NCBI RefSeq assembly: GCF_000687475.1
Contig: NC_057317.1
Coordinates: 6,076,501-6,140,500, forward strand
Reading direction: 5' to 3'
Source of the DNA: Ustilaginoidea virens
Taxonomy: Eukaryota > Ascomycota > Sordariomycetes > Hypocreales > Clavicipitaceae
Length of the DNA: 64,000 nt
This document shows positions 11,601-23,388 of this stretch, one piece after another. The notes beneath the pieces are model-generated. The model made no database searches. It saw only the letters and a list, made by a program, of their open reading frames with translations, and was not told where the DNA came from. How positions within the stretch are numbered: position 1 is the stretch's first letter; each line of letters opens with the position of its first letter. The position numbers were made by a program, and so were the translations under genes.

Positions 11601-13216
11601 TTTAACGCCGCTAAAGATGTTAATATTAAAAGCTGGTATGAAGAGGGCGTTAGTTAGCTCTAAGGTGCCCTACTGAGGTGGGTTAGTGGCCTATAGCACG
11701 GTAAAACGCGCTATGCCCCACCCACTGGGCTTGATTGGGCCACCACCTGTGCTGATGATTGGTCTGTTTCCGGTATAGTGTTGGAAGTAGGTAAAGTGCT
11801 TTTTATCGTTAATGATATGCACCGTAGAACTAGTATCGTAGAGCAAAGAATCTATTGGCGTTTTCCTACCGGATTGTGCACTATAGCTGGTAGCTAAAAA
11901 TTATATATATTTGCGGTCCTAAAAGGAAGAATAGGCTATCTCACTAGGTATAAGACTTAGAGTGTTATAATTTCCTAATACAAAAGAATCAATAGTCTTT
12001 TCGTCAGTCTTTAATGGGGTATCTGCTTTATTAGCTGAATCTTTCTTTTCTTTCTTCTTCTTATTTTCCGGCTTGCCTTATATAGCTGAAGAAGACCCTT
12101 ATTGGGTAGAAGACCCCTGTTTGTTCTTTTTATTGGCGTTAGTGGTAGTGTTTTTACCACCCTTGCTAGTGTTGTTACTAGCTGGCTTGCTACTGTTGCT
12201 GTTAGTAGCGGCACCCTTAACCTTTGCGAGGTGGGTAGTAGCCCTTGCTACTGATGACCCTTTAATGCGTTGTTCTTCCAGTAAATCAACCATATAAAAT
12301 TGCAGGTTAATATTTAATGTATTTCCCTGAGTATAGGCGATTCTTATTATTGTGCGGTGCCGTTCTGCCCACTGAAAAAAGACCCCTTCTACAGCATATA
12401 AATACTGGCTGATTTAGTCGAAAGGTTGTATGTGGGAGCCTAAAATTTGCAGCCTGGATAGGTAGCTATTAAAGGAGGCGTTGAAAGATTCTAAGATACC
12501 CTTATAGCCTGTAAAATTTAGTTGATAGAAGGCAGGGTATAGGTAGGTCCGCTGTACGTCTAATAAATGAGAATACTGTTTAGTAAGTAACGTAAAGGCT
12601 AACTCTAGGTCAGTGCACCAGTTGATAGCGGTAGCTAGTCCTTCTGTGCAATTATTCTTAATAAGTAATAGTAAAAGTGCTTGCTCTGAGTCGTTAAATT
12701 TGCTGGCAATTGAAGGATCTTCGATAAATTTGGCGATATTAAGTGCCCTAAGTTGAATTATAAGGGCCTGTTCCTATTGGTCGAAGTTAGATGCCCCCCT
12801 TAGCTTTTGGGATTCCTGGAATCCGTTGGCTGTTTTAGCTAGTTCCTTGATAGCTATAGCGCTAACTTGGCTGCTAATGCTGGATGGAACCGGCAGGGGT
12901 TGCTGCTAGGCTTTAGGTAGTAATGATGGATTATTTCCTTTACCCATAGGGGTTTGGAAGGTATCCATATCCATTATATCCTGTGATGGTGGGCTAGCAG
13001 CAGGCTTGATTAGTCTGTCTACTAAGGTGCCCACCTTATCAGCCAAAAAATCGATTTTAAAGTTCATTCGATTAAATTTATGACTGAATTCTTTTCTCAT
13101 TTCTTATTGGTCTTCCCTAAGCTGGGCAATTTCCTGGTCATTATCAGATTCTTCTACCTCTGCCGTATTAGGGACTTAGTAGCCTGGGTTATTGGCAGGA
13201 ACGTTCTGACTGGCCA
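11600..13216 (-). pseudogene. Copia-2 gag and protease
   Basis: The gag start is at 13216 (ATG, reading Met-Ala-Ser-Gln-Asn-Val-Pro). A TAA in place of a Gln codon follows within 15 codons. A coiled N-terminal stretch (13100-12906) is open. A Ser/Asn/Lys-rich basic tail (12293-12099) ends gag. The protease follows near 11790-11850 with Tyr-Asp-Thr-Ser-Ser-Thr-Val-His, the Asp-Thr-Gly-Ser active site with one change. The gene lies just after the leader and primer-binding site. Confidence 0.8.
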
Positions 13217-13508
13217 TTGTAGGAAGAGAAAAGGTGCCGGAATGTCTTAAAAAATGCGAAGAAAATCAAGACTGAAAATCTAGATAAAAAATCTAGAAGA
13301 AAGCTGCGTTAAGGAATAACCTTAGAAAATCCTGTTGCAAAAAGGATGTGTTGCAGCTTGGTGTGGTAGCTAGGTTCCTAAATCTGGGATGATTAGTCCT
13401 TTACTGCCGATTAGTAATATCGTTAGTTAGATTCCTGGAAGGTTAGCTGCCAAATGCGTTAAAATCCTAAGTTAGCGTAAAAAAGTCTTAAGCTGGAAGC
13501 CTTGAGAC

Positions 13509-13523
13509 ACCGGGCTCATAACC
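13509..13523 (-). promoter_or_regulatory. Primer-binding site of Copia-2
   Basis: Directly inside the 5' LTR the minus strand reads GGTTATGAGCCCGGT. This is complementary to the anticodon stem-loop of initiator tRNA-Met (GGGCTCATAACC). A half-tRNA primer of this kind is known for copia-type elements. The same site occurs in element G. Confidence 0.8.
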
Positions 13524-14249
13524 TGTTGCAAAATGGTGATTTAGAATACTGTTGGAAATGTACTGGATACCGATAGTGGCGTACAAAGCGTTATAGAATA
13601 AAACAAAAAGCTGGTTAAAGATTTAAAGCGCATAAGAGGTTGACCAGAGCAAAGATGTCAGGGAAATCTGATTCTAATGGTTGGTGACTATTCTAGCTAG
13701 AAAGAGGGAATTTTGGGCATATTTCTACCATCTTGAAAAAGTGGTTGAAAATAATGAAAAACCGCAAAAATAGCGAAAAACCCGACGAAAAGTCGGTCTG
13801 CCCAACCGTGCCCAGTCTGTGCCCAATATCCTACCCAGTGCATACCCAACCAAGCCCAGTGGCTTATAGCGGTGTGCCGGATGCCCTATAACAGCCTGCC
13901 GTACGGGCCGGAAGCCCTATATCGGTCTGCCGTAAATGACCGGTGTAGCGGGTGACTGTATGTAGAAGGCCGAAAGTGCTGGTATTAGCAAGGTTTGCCC
14001 ATTTGGTAATCCCGTAGAAATGCGCCGCCTGTTGTGGGCCCTATGGCCCACTGTGACCGGCCGCTGTGGCCGGCTGTGGGGCGCTGTGCCGGTGCCGTGA
14101 CCGGCGCTGTGGCCCACTGTAATCGGCGTTGTGGGGCGCTGTGCCCCACCATAGCGCCTGGTATAGCCACCGCGATATCTCAACGTAGAGACGTCGTACG
14201 GTAGCGAGACCAGTACCAAAATACAGCTAAAAAGGCGCTGATTTCAACA
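13524..14249 (-). repeat. 5' LTR of Copia-2
   Basis: This 726-bp LTR begins TGTTGCAAAATGG and ends TTTCAACA. It is near-identical to the left LTR; most differences are C/T or G/A. The 20-bp difference in length lies at about 13804-13823. Copies of CTGTGGCCCACTGT sit in a GC-rich core at 14035-14150. Confidence 0.92.
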
Positions 14250-14656
14250 ATAAGTCCTCCCTTTTTACCTAACTTAGAATGGAAAAAATAGGCCTTAATA
14301 AGTTCCTATATAAGATAAAGGTCCTATCTATCTGCCACCTGTATTACTAATATAATCCTAATATAAAAAATATCGAATATATAATCCTAAAGTATAGTAA
14401 TTATTTTAGAAACCCTCCCCTTTGCATCTAAGACCGCCCTATACTAAATAAGTATAGTATTACCTAAGCATTTAAAAATAAAGACTTAGCTAAGTAGGTC
14501 ATTAAATAGGTCCTTAATACCTGCCGGCTCGAATAGTTTACCCTAGCTATCGCATTTACTACCTATATAGACTTCGGCTCTAATAGCAACCCGATACAAT
14601 TGCACCCTAATCCTAGACTATATATATATATATAGATAATTATAGATAAAGATACG
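14250..14656 (+). mobile_element. 5'-truncated LINE copy (3' tail only)
   Basis: This fragment matches the last 400 bp of the full LINE (19171-19576) and ends in the same TA microsatellite followed by TAGATAAAGATACG. Loss of the 5' part with an intact 3' tail is typical of target-primed reverse transcription. It ends immediately before the 5' end of the next LINE. Confidence 0.85.
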
Positions 14657-14799
14657 AAAAACTTTTCGCGATTTCGCCCGCACCTTAGTACCGGCGCGAA
14701 TATACCCCTAAAACAGTCAAAAAGTTGATAAATTAATCCCTCACCTCGTCTTACCCTATCCGCCGATAGCGTATTAGCACCAGGAGGAAAGCGCGGTTG

Positions 14800-16195
14800 A
14801 GGCGGTGGAAATTATAGACTTAAATAGAGGAAATAGGGGTGGACTCGAATCGAGCCACTATAACCACCGTATTACTATCGCTAACGATAATTACGGACGA
14901 ATTAGCGGCAATATTATATAAACTAATATAGGAACCCGAGAAGAAACCGAATTACTTAAATAGTATTACTAAAAGATCGCAGACTATATCCCGGCAGCTA
15001 TACTAGGAAATATATGGAATGCTATTACTAGCCTAATCGATAGTATTAAACGCATCAATTGAACTAATCCCGCCCCGAACCCGAACTCGAACCTTATTAT
15101 AACTAATAATCTAGAAAAAGTAGTAGTAAGTGCTGTAAATAAAGCTTTTGCCTTAAAGACCCCCTCTAGAACGACTTAGGCTAGTATCGCTGCTAAAGGC
15201 ATACCAACGACTGCACCATTTAGACCGACTACCTTACCTATACCGCTGAGAATCTACCGTAAAATAATAATTAAAGGAGATAGTATTACTAAGAACCTAT
15301 AATAGAGAATCCCTATTAAGATTATAAAAGCGGTAAACACTACTATTAGAGGTATTAATACTATTGCCGCTCGCCGACTCTATAGCGGAAATATAGTTAT
15401 TACCTTTGCAGAAGCTGCATCCCGTTTTACTATAGAAACTACCTAGATCCCCCTCGTATTTAGTATAGGAGCTGCACTAAATATCTATACCTTTAGTATT
15501 ATTATTAAAGGATTCCCTACCCGATTCTCTAAGAATATCCCTATTAAAGATATTAAACTAAACCTAGCCTAAGCTAACGGCCCTAGTATTAGTAGAATCG
15601 CTATAAGGAAACCCTATAAAGAAGTAATAAGAGCCCCCCTAATTATTAGAGTAACTAATATAGAAGCAGTAAACCGACTCTATAAGACTAGAGTTATCTA
15701 CTAAATAGAAATCTTTAAGGCTAAACTATATAACGAAACTATCTACCTAAGACAGTACTACTAATGCTTTAAATTCGGATATATTGCGAATTACTATATA
15801 GAGACCCCTTAATGCAGACGATATAGCGCGGAGAGATACCCTAATAGAGATAAAAACTGCCCTAGTATTATTAGTAATAAAAGAGAGTACTGCCTTAACT
15901 ACTAGGGACCTTATCCGGCTTAATCTTAACTCTGCCTTATAGCGAATAGGCAATAGGATATCGTAAGATAGGCTTATAGCACTAGACTAATATAGTTCGC
16001 AACTACTAGTACCTTATTAATGCCTTCCCCCCCTATCCTAGAGGATAGGGGCTATAGATACCTCGCTAGTAACTCCCTAAGGGAGGACTCCCTAAGAAAA
16101 CGAATTAGTAGACTATATAAAGAAAGCTTTATTGCCCCCGAGAGGACTAATAATAGTAGCAATATCGTTGCGTTCTTCTAACCTAACTTATTTAA
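14800..16195 (+). pseudogene. LINE ORF1 (Gag-like)
   Basis: This is the decayed ORF1 product, a likely RNA-binding chaperone. Its clearest mark is a Cys-Phe-Lys-x-Gly-Tyr-Ile-Ala zinc-knuckle remnant near 15765-15800, followed by Cys-Arg-Arg, in which some Cys/His have drifted to Tyr or Phe. A second Cys-rich stretch follows to about 15940. The start cannot be placed: no clear ATG survives. It precedes ORF2 by a short gap. Confidence 0.7.
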
Positions 16196-16239
16196 GCCTA
16201 CTGCTATTAATATACCGAAAGCCCTAACCCCTTAGCCTT

Positions 16240-19200
16240 AATACTAATAATAGAGGTATTATATTAGAATATATAAAAGAAATTACTATTAGCGCATTTT
16301 GCCTTTAACTATAAATCCGAACTAGATATTATCGCCCTCTAGGAATTCGCAGCCCTAAATAAACTCCCCCTATACTCTAGCCTTAGTAGATACTAAATAG
16401 CCGCCTATAGTAGATATATAGCGATCTATATCTATAAAAGATATACTCCCGGCTCTTAGGCAATAGACTTAGGTCTAGATTAGTATTACATTATACTCTA
16501 AAATACTAATATCTACTCTATTTACTCCCTAATCTTTTTTCTGAATTAGTCTATCCCCCTCTAGGAATTCGCCTAAACCACCCCTCGCCCTTATAGCATC
16601 TTTACTAGTGACTTTAATATCTACTACCCTATATGGGACTACTTTTATAGAACCTCCTTAGGCTATAATACCCTCCTCGAATTCGTATTAAAATAGAAGC
16701 TAACCCTTATAATATTATAAGGAGAGATAACTAGATAAGCCTTAGGCAAATATAATAGTACTATCGATTATGCATAGAGTATAAGAGACCTTAATATAGA
16801 GTTTATAGGGGCGGCAGATATTACCGGATCTAACTATATCCCTTAGGTAATCTGGATAAAAATAGGACTAAATAAGTTTTATAAACTACTACCGATATAC
16901 TAATAGAAGAAACTTAATAAAATCCTCGCTTAAGCTAAAGCTAAAGTTAGGATAGCTATCCTATATGCCTTATACCCACCCTAATCCCCTATAGAGATCG
17001 ATACTTTCGCCTAATAGCTTATAACCCAACTATAGGCTATCGCTAATATCGCTACGCCTAAGAGAGGAACCAAACCGCTAGGAAGGGCCCTATAGTAGAC
17101 CCAGGAAGTATAGTCGGCCATAATAGCAGCCCGTAAGGCTATAAGGAATTAGAGAAAAGACTATATTAGCCTTAACTAGTTAATAGCACAAAAAGTAAAG
17201 ATAAACTAAACTAAGGTTATCTAATAGGAAAGGCGCTAGATATAGAGAGAAGCCATCAATAAGGCTATAACGAAAAACGTAGACCTATAGTCCCTAGAGA
17301 AATAGGCCTAGATATATAGTGGACTCCCCCTAGAATTAAGAGAAATCCCTATACTTCTCCGAGGTAAAGGAGCCTAAATATAGGAAGTAAAAATATATTC
17401 CTCTAAAGCAGAAGTACTAGCAGAAAGATTCTTCCTAATATTAATAGCTACCCTTAATAATATCCTAGACCTATAATTCCCCTATCTTATTAATACAATA
17501 TTCGCCCCTAAAGACGAATTCTCTAAAGTAGATATCTATAATACCCTCCGATATATAGCTAGCTAGAAAGTATTAGGCCCTAATAGTATATTAGTAGGAT
17601 TCCTTAAAGCCTATAGAGAACTAGTTTTTAAAGCCCTAATAATACTCCTTAATGCTATATATAGAACTAGTCACTACCTAATATAATTCTAGGAAGCTAA
17701 AGTCGTAGTATTAAGAAAACCCGGCAAAATACCTAAGGAATACTAAAGAGTAGGAGCCTAGTGCTTAATATCCCTTTTAAACCTCTTTAGTAAAGTCCTT
17801 AAAGCTATAATAGCAAAGAGACTAATAATAATCGCAGAAGAATAGAAATTACTATTAGATATACAAATAGGCAATAGAGCAAATAAATTAATAGATATAA
17901 CGCTATATACCCTAGTAGAAGCAGTTAAGGCCACCTAGCAGCACAAAAGAATAGTATCGCTACTATAATTAGATATCTCTACGGCATTTAATACTGTTAA
18001 CTATACTAGATTTACATACCTCCTCCTCTAAAGTAGCGCCCCCCAATAGATAGTAGCTTAAGTCTGAGGCTTTACTGTATCGTATTTAGCTAAAATCTTC
18101 TTTAAAGGCTAACCTACCTAAAGATTCCTAATTATAGTAGGAGTGCCCTAAGGCTCCCCGATCTCCTTAATCCTTTTCCTCTTCTATATCGCACCCCTAT
18201 ACTATAGACTTAAAGTAGTAGATAATTCGCTAACCCTAGGATTCGCGGACGATACTAATATAATTGCATACGGTAAAATAATATAAGATATAGTCGCAAC
18301 CCTCTCGAAAGTATAGAAGATTTATAAAAAATAATCGGTAGAGGCCAGACTAAAATTCAACCTAGCAAAAAGCGAGCTAATATATTTCACTAAATAGTAC
18401 CGACTAGATACTATAATAATACGACTCAGTAATACAACTATCTAGCCTATATAATACACCCGATTCTTTAGAGTAGAGATTAACCGCAAATTTAGCTAGA
18501 CTAACTATAAGGCCCGAATAGTAAAGAAGCTAGAAAGGCAAAAGCTCGCCTTTATCGCTCTAGCGGCCTCTATATAGGGATATTAGTTCCGTAAAGCCTA
18601 ACTACTATATATATAGGTCATTAGAACTATAATTGCCTTTAGCACTAGAATCTAGCATACTCCTATTAAGCCGGGAGAAATAGCAAAAGGCATTACACGC
18701 AATCTAGCTACTAAATAGTCGAAGTGCCTCTATATAGTTATAGGAGCCTACCGAGTAATACCTAATATAATTATAGAAACTAAAGCAGTAGTCCCCCCAC
18801 TCGACCTCTATTTTAACCTAGCCTGATAATAATTCCTTACTAGAACCTAAGAAAGTAGTATAGCCGATCTTATCTCTAATATATATATTATTATCTAGAC
18901 TCGGCTATGATAAAGACCTACCTATAGACGAAAGCGACCGACCGAAAATAGAATACTAAATTATATAGCCTTTAAAGATTTAATTCTACTTTAGGACGAT
19001 AAATTATCCCCTACTTACTCCCTAGCTTTTAAATAGATAAAAAGATAGCAATTAAAGGAATAACTCGCCTAAGTATAATACCTACTAAAGAACCGCCCTG
19101 CTGCCGAATATACCCCTAACTTTACTTCTGTAAAGAAGATACTAGATCTCTATAAAAACCTTTATAAATATAAGTCCTCCCTCCTTACCTAACTTAGAAT

Positions 19201-19560
19201 AGAAAAAATAGGCCTTAATAAGTTCTTATATAAGATAAAGGTCCTATCTATCTACTACCTGTATTGCTAATACGGTCCTAATATAGAAAATATCGAATAT
19301 ATAATCTTAGAGTATAGCAATTATCTTAAAAACCTTCCCCTCTGCATCTAAGACCGCCCTATACTAGATAAGTATAGTATTACTTAAGCACTCGAAAATA
19401 AAGACTTAGCTAAATAGGTTATTAAATAGGTCCTTAATACCTACCGGCTCGAATAGTTCACCTTAGCTATTATATTTACCGCCTATATAGACTTCGGCTC
19501 TAATAGCAACCCGATACAATTACACCCTAACCCTAGACTATATATATATATATAGATAAT
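16240..19560 (+). pseudogene. LINE ORF2: endonuclease and reverse transcriptase
   Basis: The N-terminal endonuclease/exonuclease/phosphatase domain shows Ser-Asp-Phe-Asn-Ile-Tyr-Tyr-Pro-Ile-Trp-Asp-Tyr near 16610-16645, the GDFNxHHPxW block. RT follows: an LDIS-x-AFNTV block near 17965-18000, GVPQGSPIS near 18140-18170, and the intact catalytic FADD (GFADDTNIIAYG) near 18240-18275. Downstream is an RNase H-like or thumb stretch and a C-terminal Cys/His region. Dozens of TAG/TAA at Gln codons abolish the product, but no frameshift is needed to follow RT. Confidence 0.85.
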
Positions 19561-19614
19561 TATAGATAAAGATACGATTGATTATATAGATAGGGGAAGA
19601 ATATCCTTTTTATA

Positions 19615-20962
19615 TAAGCTATCTATATAGTCGATAGATTCGGACCCCTAATCTTTTTAATACCCCTAACCCCCCGGACCCTTACTTACTTTATACTACC
19701 CTCTCTATTATTATAGCTATTATTAGGGGCTACTTTTACTTTCCCTTTTCCCTTCCTTTTCCCCCTTAGGGAAGGAGAGATTATAGATTTTAAATATATC
19801 TTTCGTTTAACCCTAGTGGCTAGATTTAATATTCCTTTCGTAGGCGATTCTATCGTTTTTAACCCCTCCCTCTTCCTTTTAAAAGGGGAGGGGGTAAGGA
19901 TATTAGCATAAAGATAAAGAGAGGATAGTAATAGAACTATTAATTTAGCTTACTTAGGCTATACCGATTAAGCAGTAGGTAGGGGAGGCTTCAATAGCGG
20001 TATAGCTAGCACTCTAGAGGCAGACGCTACTAGCTAAGACTCCGCTTAGGACTTTATAAACTTTAAAAACGCAACCGCTTACTATAACTTACTAGAAGAT
20101 AGTATTATAGGAGTCTTAGACTATATTAGCGAGACCCCCTTGCTGCGAAGTGGTTCCTCTATAGTAGCAGGCCTGGGAGCAGGCTCGTTATTAATATCTA
20201 ATGCAATAATGGAACTAATAGGGCTTCTATTGCCGGCAGTAGTAATAAGAGGCTAAGTTCCCTCGACCGACGAAAGAGGCTAGGGCTTGCCGCTATAGGC
20301 GCGCTCTAAAGCTAAAACCCCTCTCTTAATAAGCCTAAAGAAGTCGGCCGGTAGTAAGATTAGGACTATAGGTACTATTATTCGTATTATAACGGTAGAG
20401 TCGTCTTAACCCTTTTAAGGCACTAAGGTAATTAGCGTAATAGACCGATATATAGCCTATTAGGCCTTATAGTAATTATTTTCGTCTACCTACTAAGGTC
20501 AACTATAAAGCTAAAGGATACCGGCAAACTAATATACTTACTTCCTACTTGTAAGTGTAGGCCTTCTGCAATATAAATATACTCTCTACCGGTTCGCGGT
20601 TCGTAGTATTACGCATTAGGATATAATAAGGCTTCTGCTTCGAAGTATAAGCGAAATAGGCACCCCTAAGCCCTACCTACTATTAGAAAAAGATAGATAA
20701 TAATTAAAGAGAACCTCTCACCTTATTAGTTATAATAACGAGCGGCTATATCGGCACTATAGTATACGCAGGGACGATATAGCTATTTTCGAGCCAGGCT
20801 AAAACCTAACTCTAGAACGGTAGGCATATCGAAGAATAAAGGATGCATAAAAACTACTATAGCATAATTGAGGCGGAGAAGTAAAAGAAAATTCTTAGCA
20901 ATTTTCAATAAGGAATAAAAAGGGAAGAGGAAAGGAATTAAAAAGGTAGGGCAGGTAAGGGA
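19615..20962 (+). pseudogene. Unrecognised reading frame in 1.9-kb unit 1
   Basis: I do not recognise this product. One plus-strand frame is interrupted only by TAG/TAA and has an open run of about 75 codons at 20050-20275 (starts DFINFKNATAYYNLLED, includes GAGSLLISNAIMELIG), where the other two frames hold about nine and five stops. Later parts read LKKSAGSKIRTIGTI and EIGTPKPYLLLEKDR, then a basic Lys/Arg-rich end near 20900-20950. The frame stays free of TGA to the unit end, but that alone is weak because RIP removes TG. No zinc knuckle, RT or DDE block was found. It could be a LINE-like ORF1 or a captured gene. Confidence 0.5.
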
Positions 20963-21213
20963 GACTTTATACCACTATATGCCCGCACTAGATCACTCAA
21001 CCATCCGCTAGCTGCCCTAACCTATATTAGACGAAGCTAATAACAATAAAACGCGCGACTTACCGCGATACCGCCGCCCACCCGATACTGATATCACCGC
21101 CGCCTCCCATACCTAATAATATTAACTACGTCGGTTCCAATTTATATCTACCCTAGAGCCTGACTAATGCCTAATAACCAATGACTAATAACCACTAAGG
21201 CAAATCACTGCGC

Positions 21214-21408
21214 CTATCGAGGCGCGCCTACTATCCACACTTTCCCAGCCCTACCGCCAGACCTAGTCTCGCGCGATAGGATACCTCCTCGTAATGCATA
21301 GTAAACCCCCTTCGATTCTAAAGGGATACTATCGACTACGGATAGTATATAGGTTTTCCTCCCGGCACTCGGGTTTCCTATATAGATTAGGCATAGAGGT
21401 ACTAGCAC
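21214..21408 (-). other. Conserved minus-strand open stretch in 1.9-kb unit
   Basis: These 64 codons are open on the minus strand and equally open in unit 2 (23125-23319), reading LVPLCLIYIGNPSA then SVVDSIPLESKGVYY. The opposite plus frame also lacks TGA. It may be no more than duplicated sequence, and I do not propose a gene. Confidence 0.2.
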
Positions 21409-21487
21409 TAGGCTAGATAGGGGCTTATCCCCCCCCTAGATAGCTTAGCTAGTGTAATATATATATATATATATAGATAAAGATACG

Positions 21488-23388
21488 ATTAACTATATAG
21501 ATAAGGGAAGAACGTCCTTTTTATATAAGCTACCTATACGGTCGATAGATTTAGACCCCTAATCTTTTTAGTACCTTTAACCCCCTAGACCCTTACTCAC
21601 TCTATACCACCCTCTCTATTACTATAACTATTATTAGGGGCTACCCTTGCTTTCCCCTTTCCCTTCCCCTTCCCCCCTAAGAAAGGGGATACTATAGATC
21701 TTGAATATATCTTTCGTTTAACCTTAGCGGTTAAACCTAGTATTCCTTTCGCAGGCGACTCTATTGTCTTTAACCCCTCCCTCTTCCTCTTAAAGGGGGA
21801 AGGGGTAGGGGTATTAGTATAAGGATAAAGAGAGGATAATAATAGAACTATTAACTTAGTTTGCTTAGGCTATACTAATTAAATAGTAGGCAGGGGAGGC
21901 TTCGACGGCAGTATAGATAGCGCTTTAGAGGCAGACGCTATTAGCTAAGATTCCGTTTAGGACTTTATAAACTTTAAAAACGCAACCGCTTGCTGCAACT
22001 TACTAGAAGATAGCATTATAAGAGTCTTAGATTATATTAGCGAGACCCCCTTACTGTAAGGCGGTTCCTCTATAATAGTAAGCCTAGGAGCAGGCTTATT
22101 ATTAATATCTAATATAATAATAGAATTAGTAGGGCTTTTATCACTAGTAATAGTAGCAGGAGGCTAAGGTCCCTCGACCGACGAGAGAGGCTAGGGCTTA
22201 CTACTATAGGCGCGCTCTAAAGCTAAAACCCCTCTTTTAAAAAGCCTAAAGAAGTCGGCCGGCAGCGAGATTAAGACTATAGGCACTATTATTCGCATTA
22301 TAACGGTAGAGTCGTCTTAACCCTTTCGAGGTACTAAGGTAATTAGCGCAATAGATTAATACGTAGCCTACTAGGCCTTATAGTAATTATCTTTATCTAC
22401 CTACTAAGGTCAACTATAAAGTTAAGGGATACTAGCAAACTAATACACTTACTTCCTACTCGTAAGTATAGGCCTTCTATAATGCAAGCATACTCTCTAC
22501 CGGTTCGCGGTTTATAGTATTACGCACTAGGATATAATAAGGCTTCCGCTTTGAAGCATAAGCGAAATAGGCACCCCTAAGCCCTACCTACTATTAGAAA
22601 AAGATAGATAATAATTAAAGAGAACCTCTTACCTTATTGGTTATAATAACAAGCGGCTATATCGGCATTATAGCATACGTAGGGATGATACGGCCATTTT
22701 CGAGCTAGGCTAGGACCTAACTCTAGAATGGTAGGCATATCAAAGAATAAAGGATGTATAAAAACTACTATAGCGCAATCGAGGCGGAGAAATAAAGGAA
22801 AATTCTTAATAATTTTCAATAAGGAATAAAAAGGGAAGAGGAAAGGAATTAAAAAGGTAGGGCAGGTAAGGGAGACTTTATACCGCTATATGCCCGCACT
22901 AGATCACTCGACCGTCCGCTAGCTGCCCTAACCTATATCAGATGAAGTCAATAATAATAAAACGCGCAACTTACCGCGATACTACCGCCCACCTGATACT
23001 GATATCACCGCCGCCTCCCATACCTAACAATATTAATCATGTTGGTTCCGATTCATACCTACCCTAGAGCCTAATTAATACCTAATGACCAATGACTAAT
23101 AACTACCAATATAAATTACCGCGCCTATCGAGGCATGCCCACCATCCACACTTTCCCAGCCCTGCCGCCAGACCTAGTCTTACGCGATAGGACACCTCCT
23201 CGCAATATATAGTAAACCCCCTTCGACTCTAAAGGGATACTATCGACTATAGACAGTATATAGGTTTTCCTCCTAGCACTCGGGTTTCCTATATAGATTA
23301 GGCATAGAGGTACTAGCACTAGGCTAGATGGGGGCTTATCCCCCCCCCTAGATAGCTTAGCTAGTGTAATATATATATATATATATAT
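21488..23388 (+). repeat. 1.9-kb repeat, unit 2
   Basis: This second tandem copy is co-linear with unit 1 over its whole length and differs mostly by C/T and G/A. It begins ATTAACTATATAGATA after the same tail and ends in TA repeats that run straight into the inverted LINE. The plus-strand frame of unit 1 is present (about 21530-22870), with extra stops such as one at the start of GGSSI. Nothing else is seen in it. Confidence 0.8.

Larger units (their letters stand above)
6718..14249 (-). mobile_element. Copia-2, full-length LTR retrotransposon
   Basis: This is a complete Ty1/Copia element on the minus strand: 5' LTR 13524-14249, primer-binding site, gag, protease, integrase, RT, RNase H, polypurine tract (GAGGGGGTG on the minus strand, 7422-7430), 3' LTR 6718-7423. 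RIP damage is light and long stretches are open, so it is younger than its neighbours. The 5-bp flanks (cggtt left, ataag right) do not match. The left flank is Copia-1 gag and the right flank is a LINE tail, so either the target duplication was lost or the ends come from a recombination. Confidence 0.92.
14657..19576 (+). mobile_element. Tad-like LINE, full length, RIP-inactivated
   Basis: This non-LTR retrotransposon carries ORF1 (nucleic-acid binding) and ORF2 (endonuclease, RT). The 5' end is fixed by comparison with the inverted copy ending near 30490, the 3' end by the TA repeat plus TAGATAAAGATACG tail. Both reading frames are riddled with TAG/TAA at Gln positions. ORF1 with a zinc knuckle and ORF2 with an N-terminal apurinic-type endonuclease fit the Tad/I-type fungal LINEs. 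Confidence 0.88.
19577..21487 (+). repeat. 1.9-kb repeat, unit 1
   Basis: This is the first of two tandem copies (1911 bp) of an unidentified sequence. It begins ATTGATTATATAGATA directly after the LINE tail TAGATAAAGATACG and ends with its own TA microsatellite followed by the same tail. No LTR or terminal inverted repeat was seen. A decayed plus-strand frame fills most of it. Confidence 0.8.

Noticed and set aside
12073..12297. 74-codon plus-strand hydrophobic open frame
   Set aside because: It is antisense to the Ser/Asn/Lys-rich tail of Copia-2 gag.
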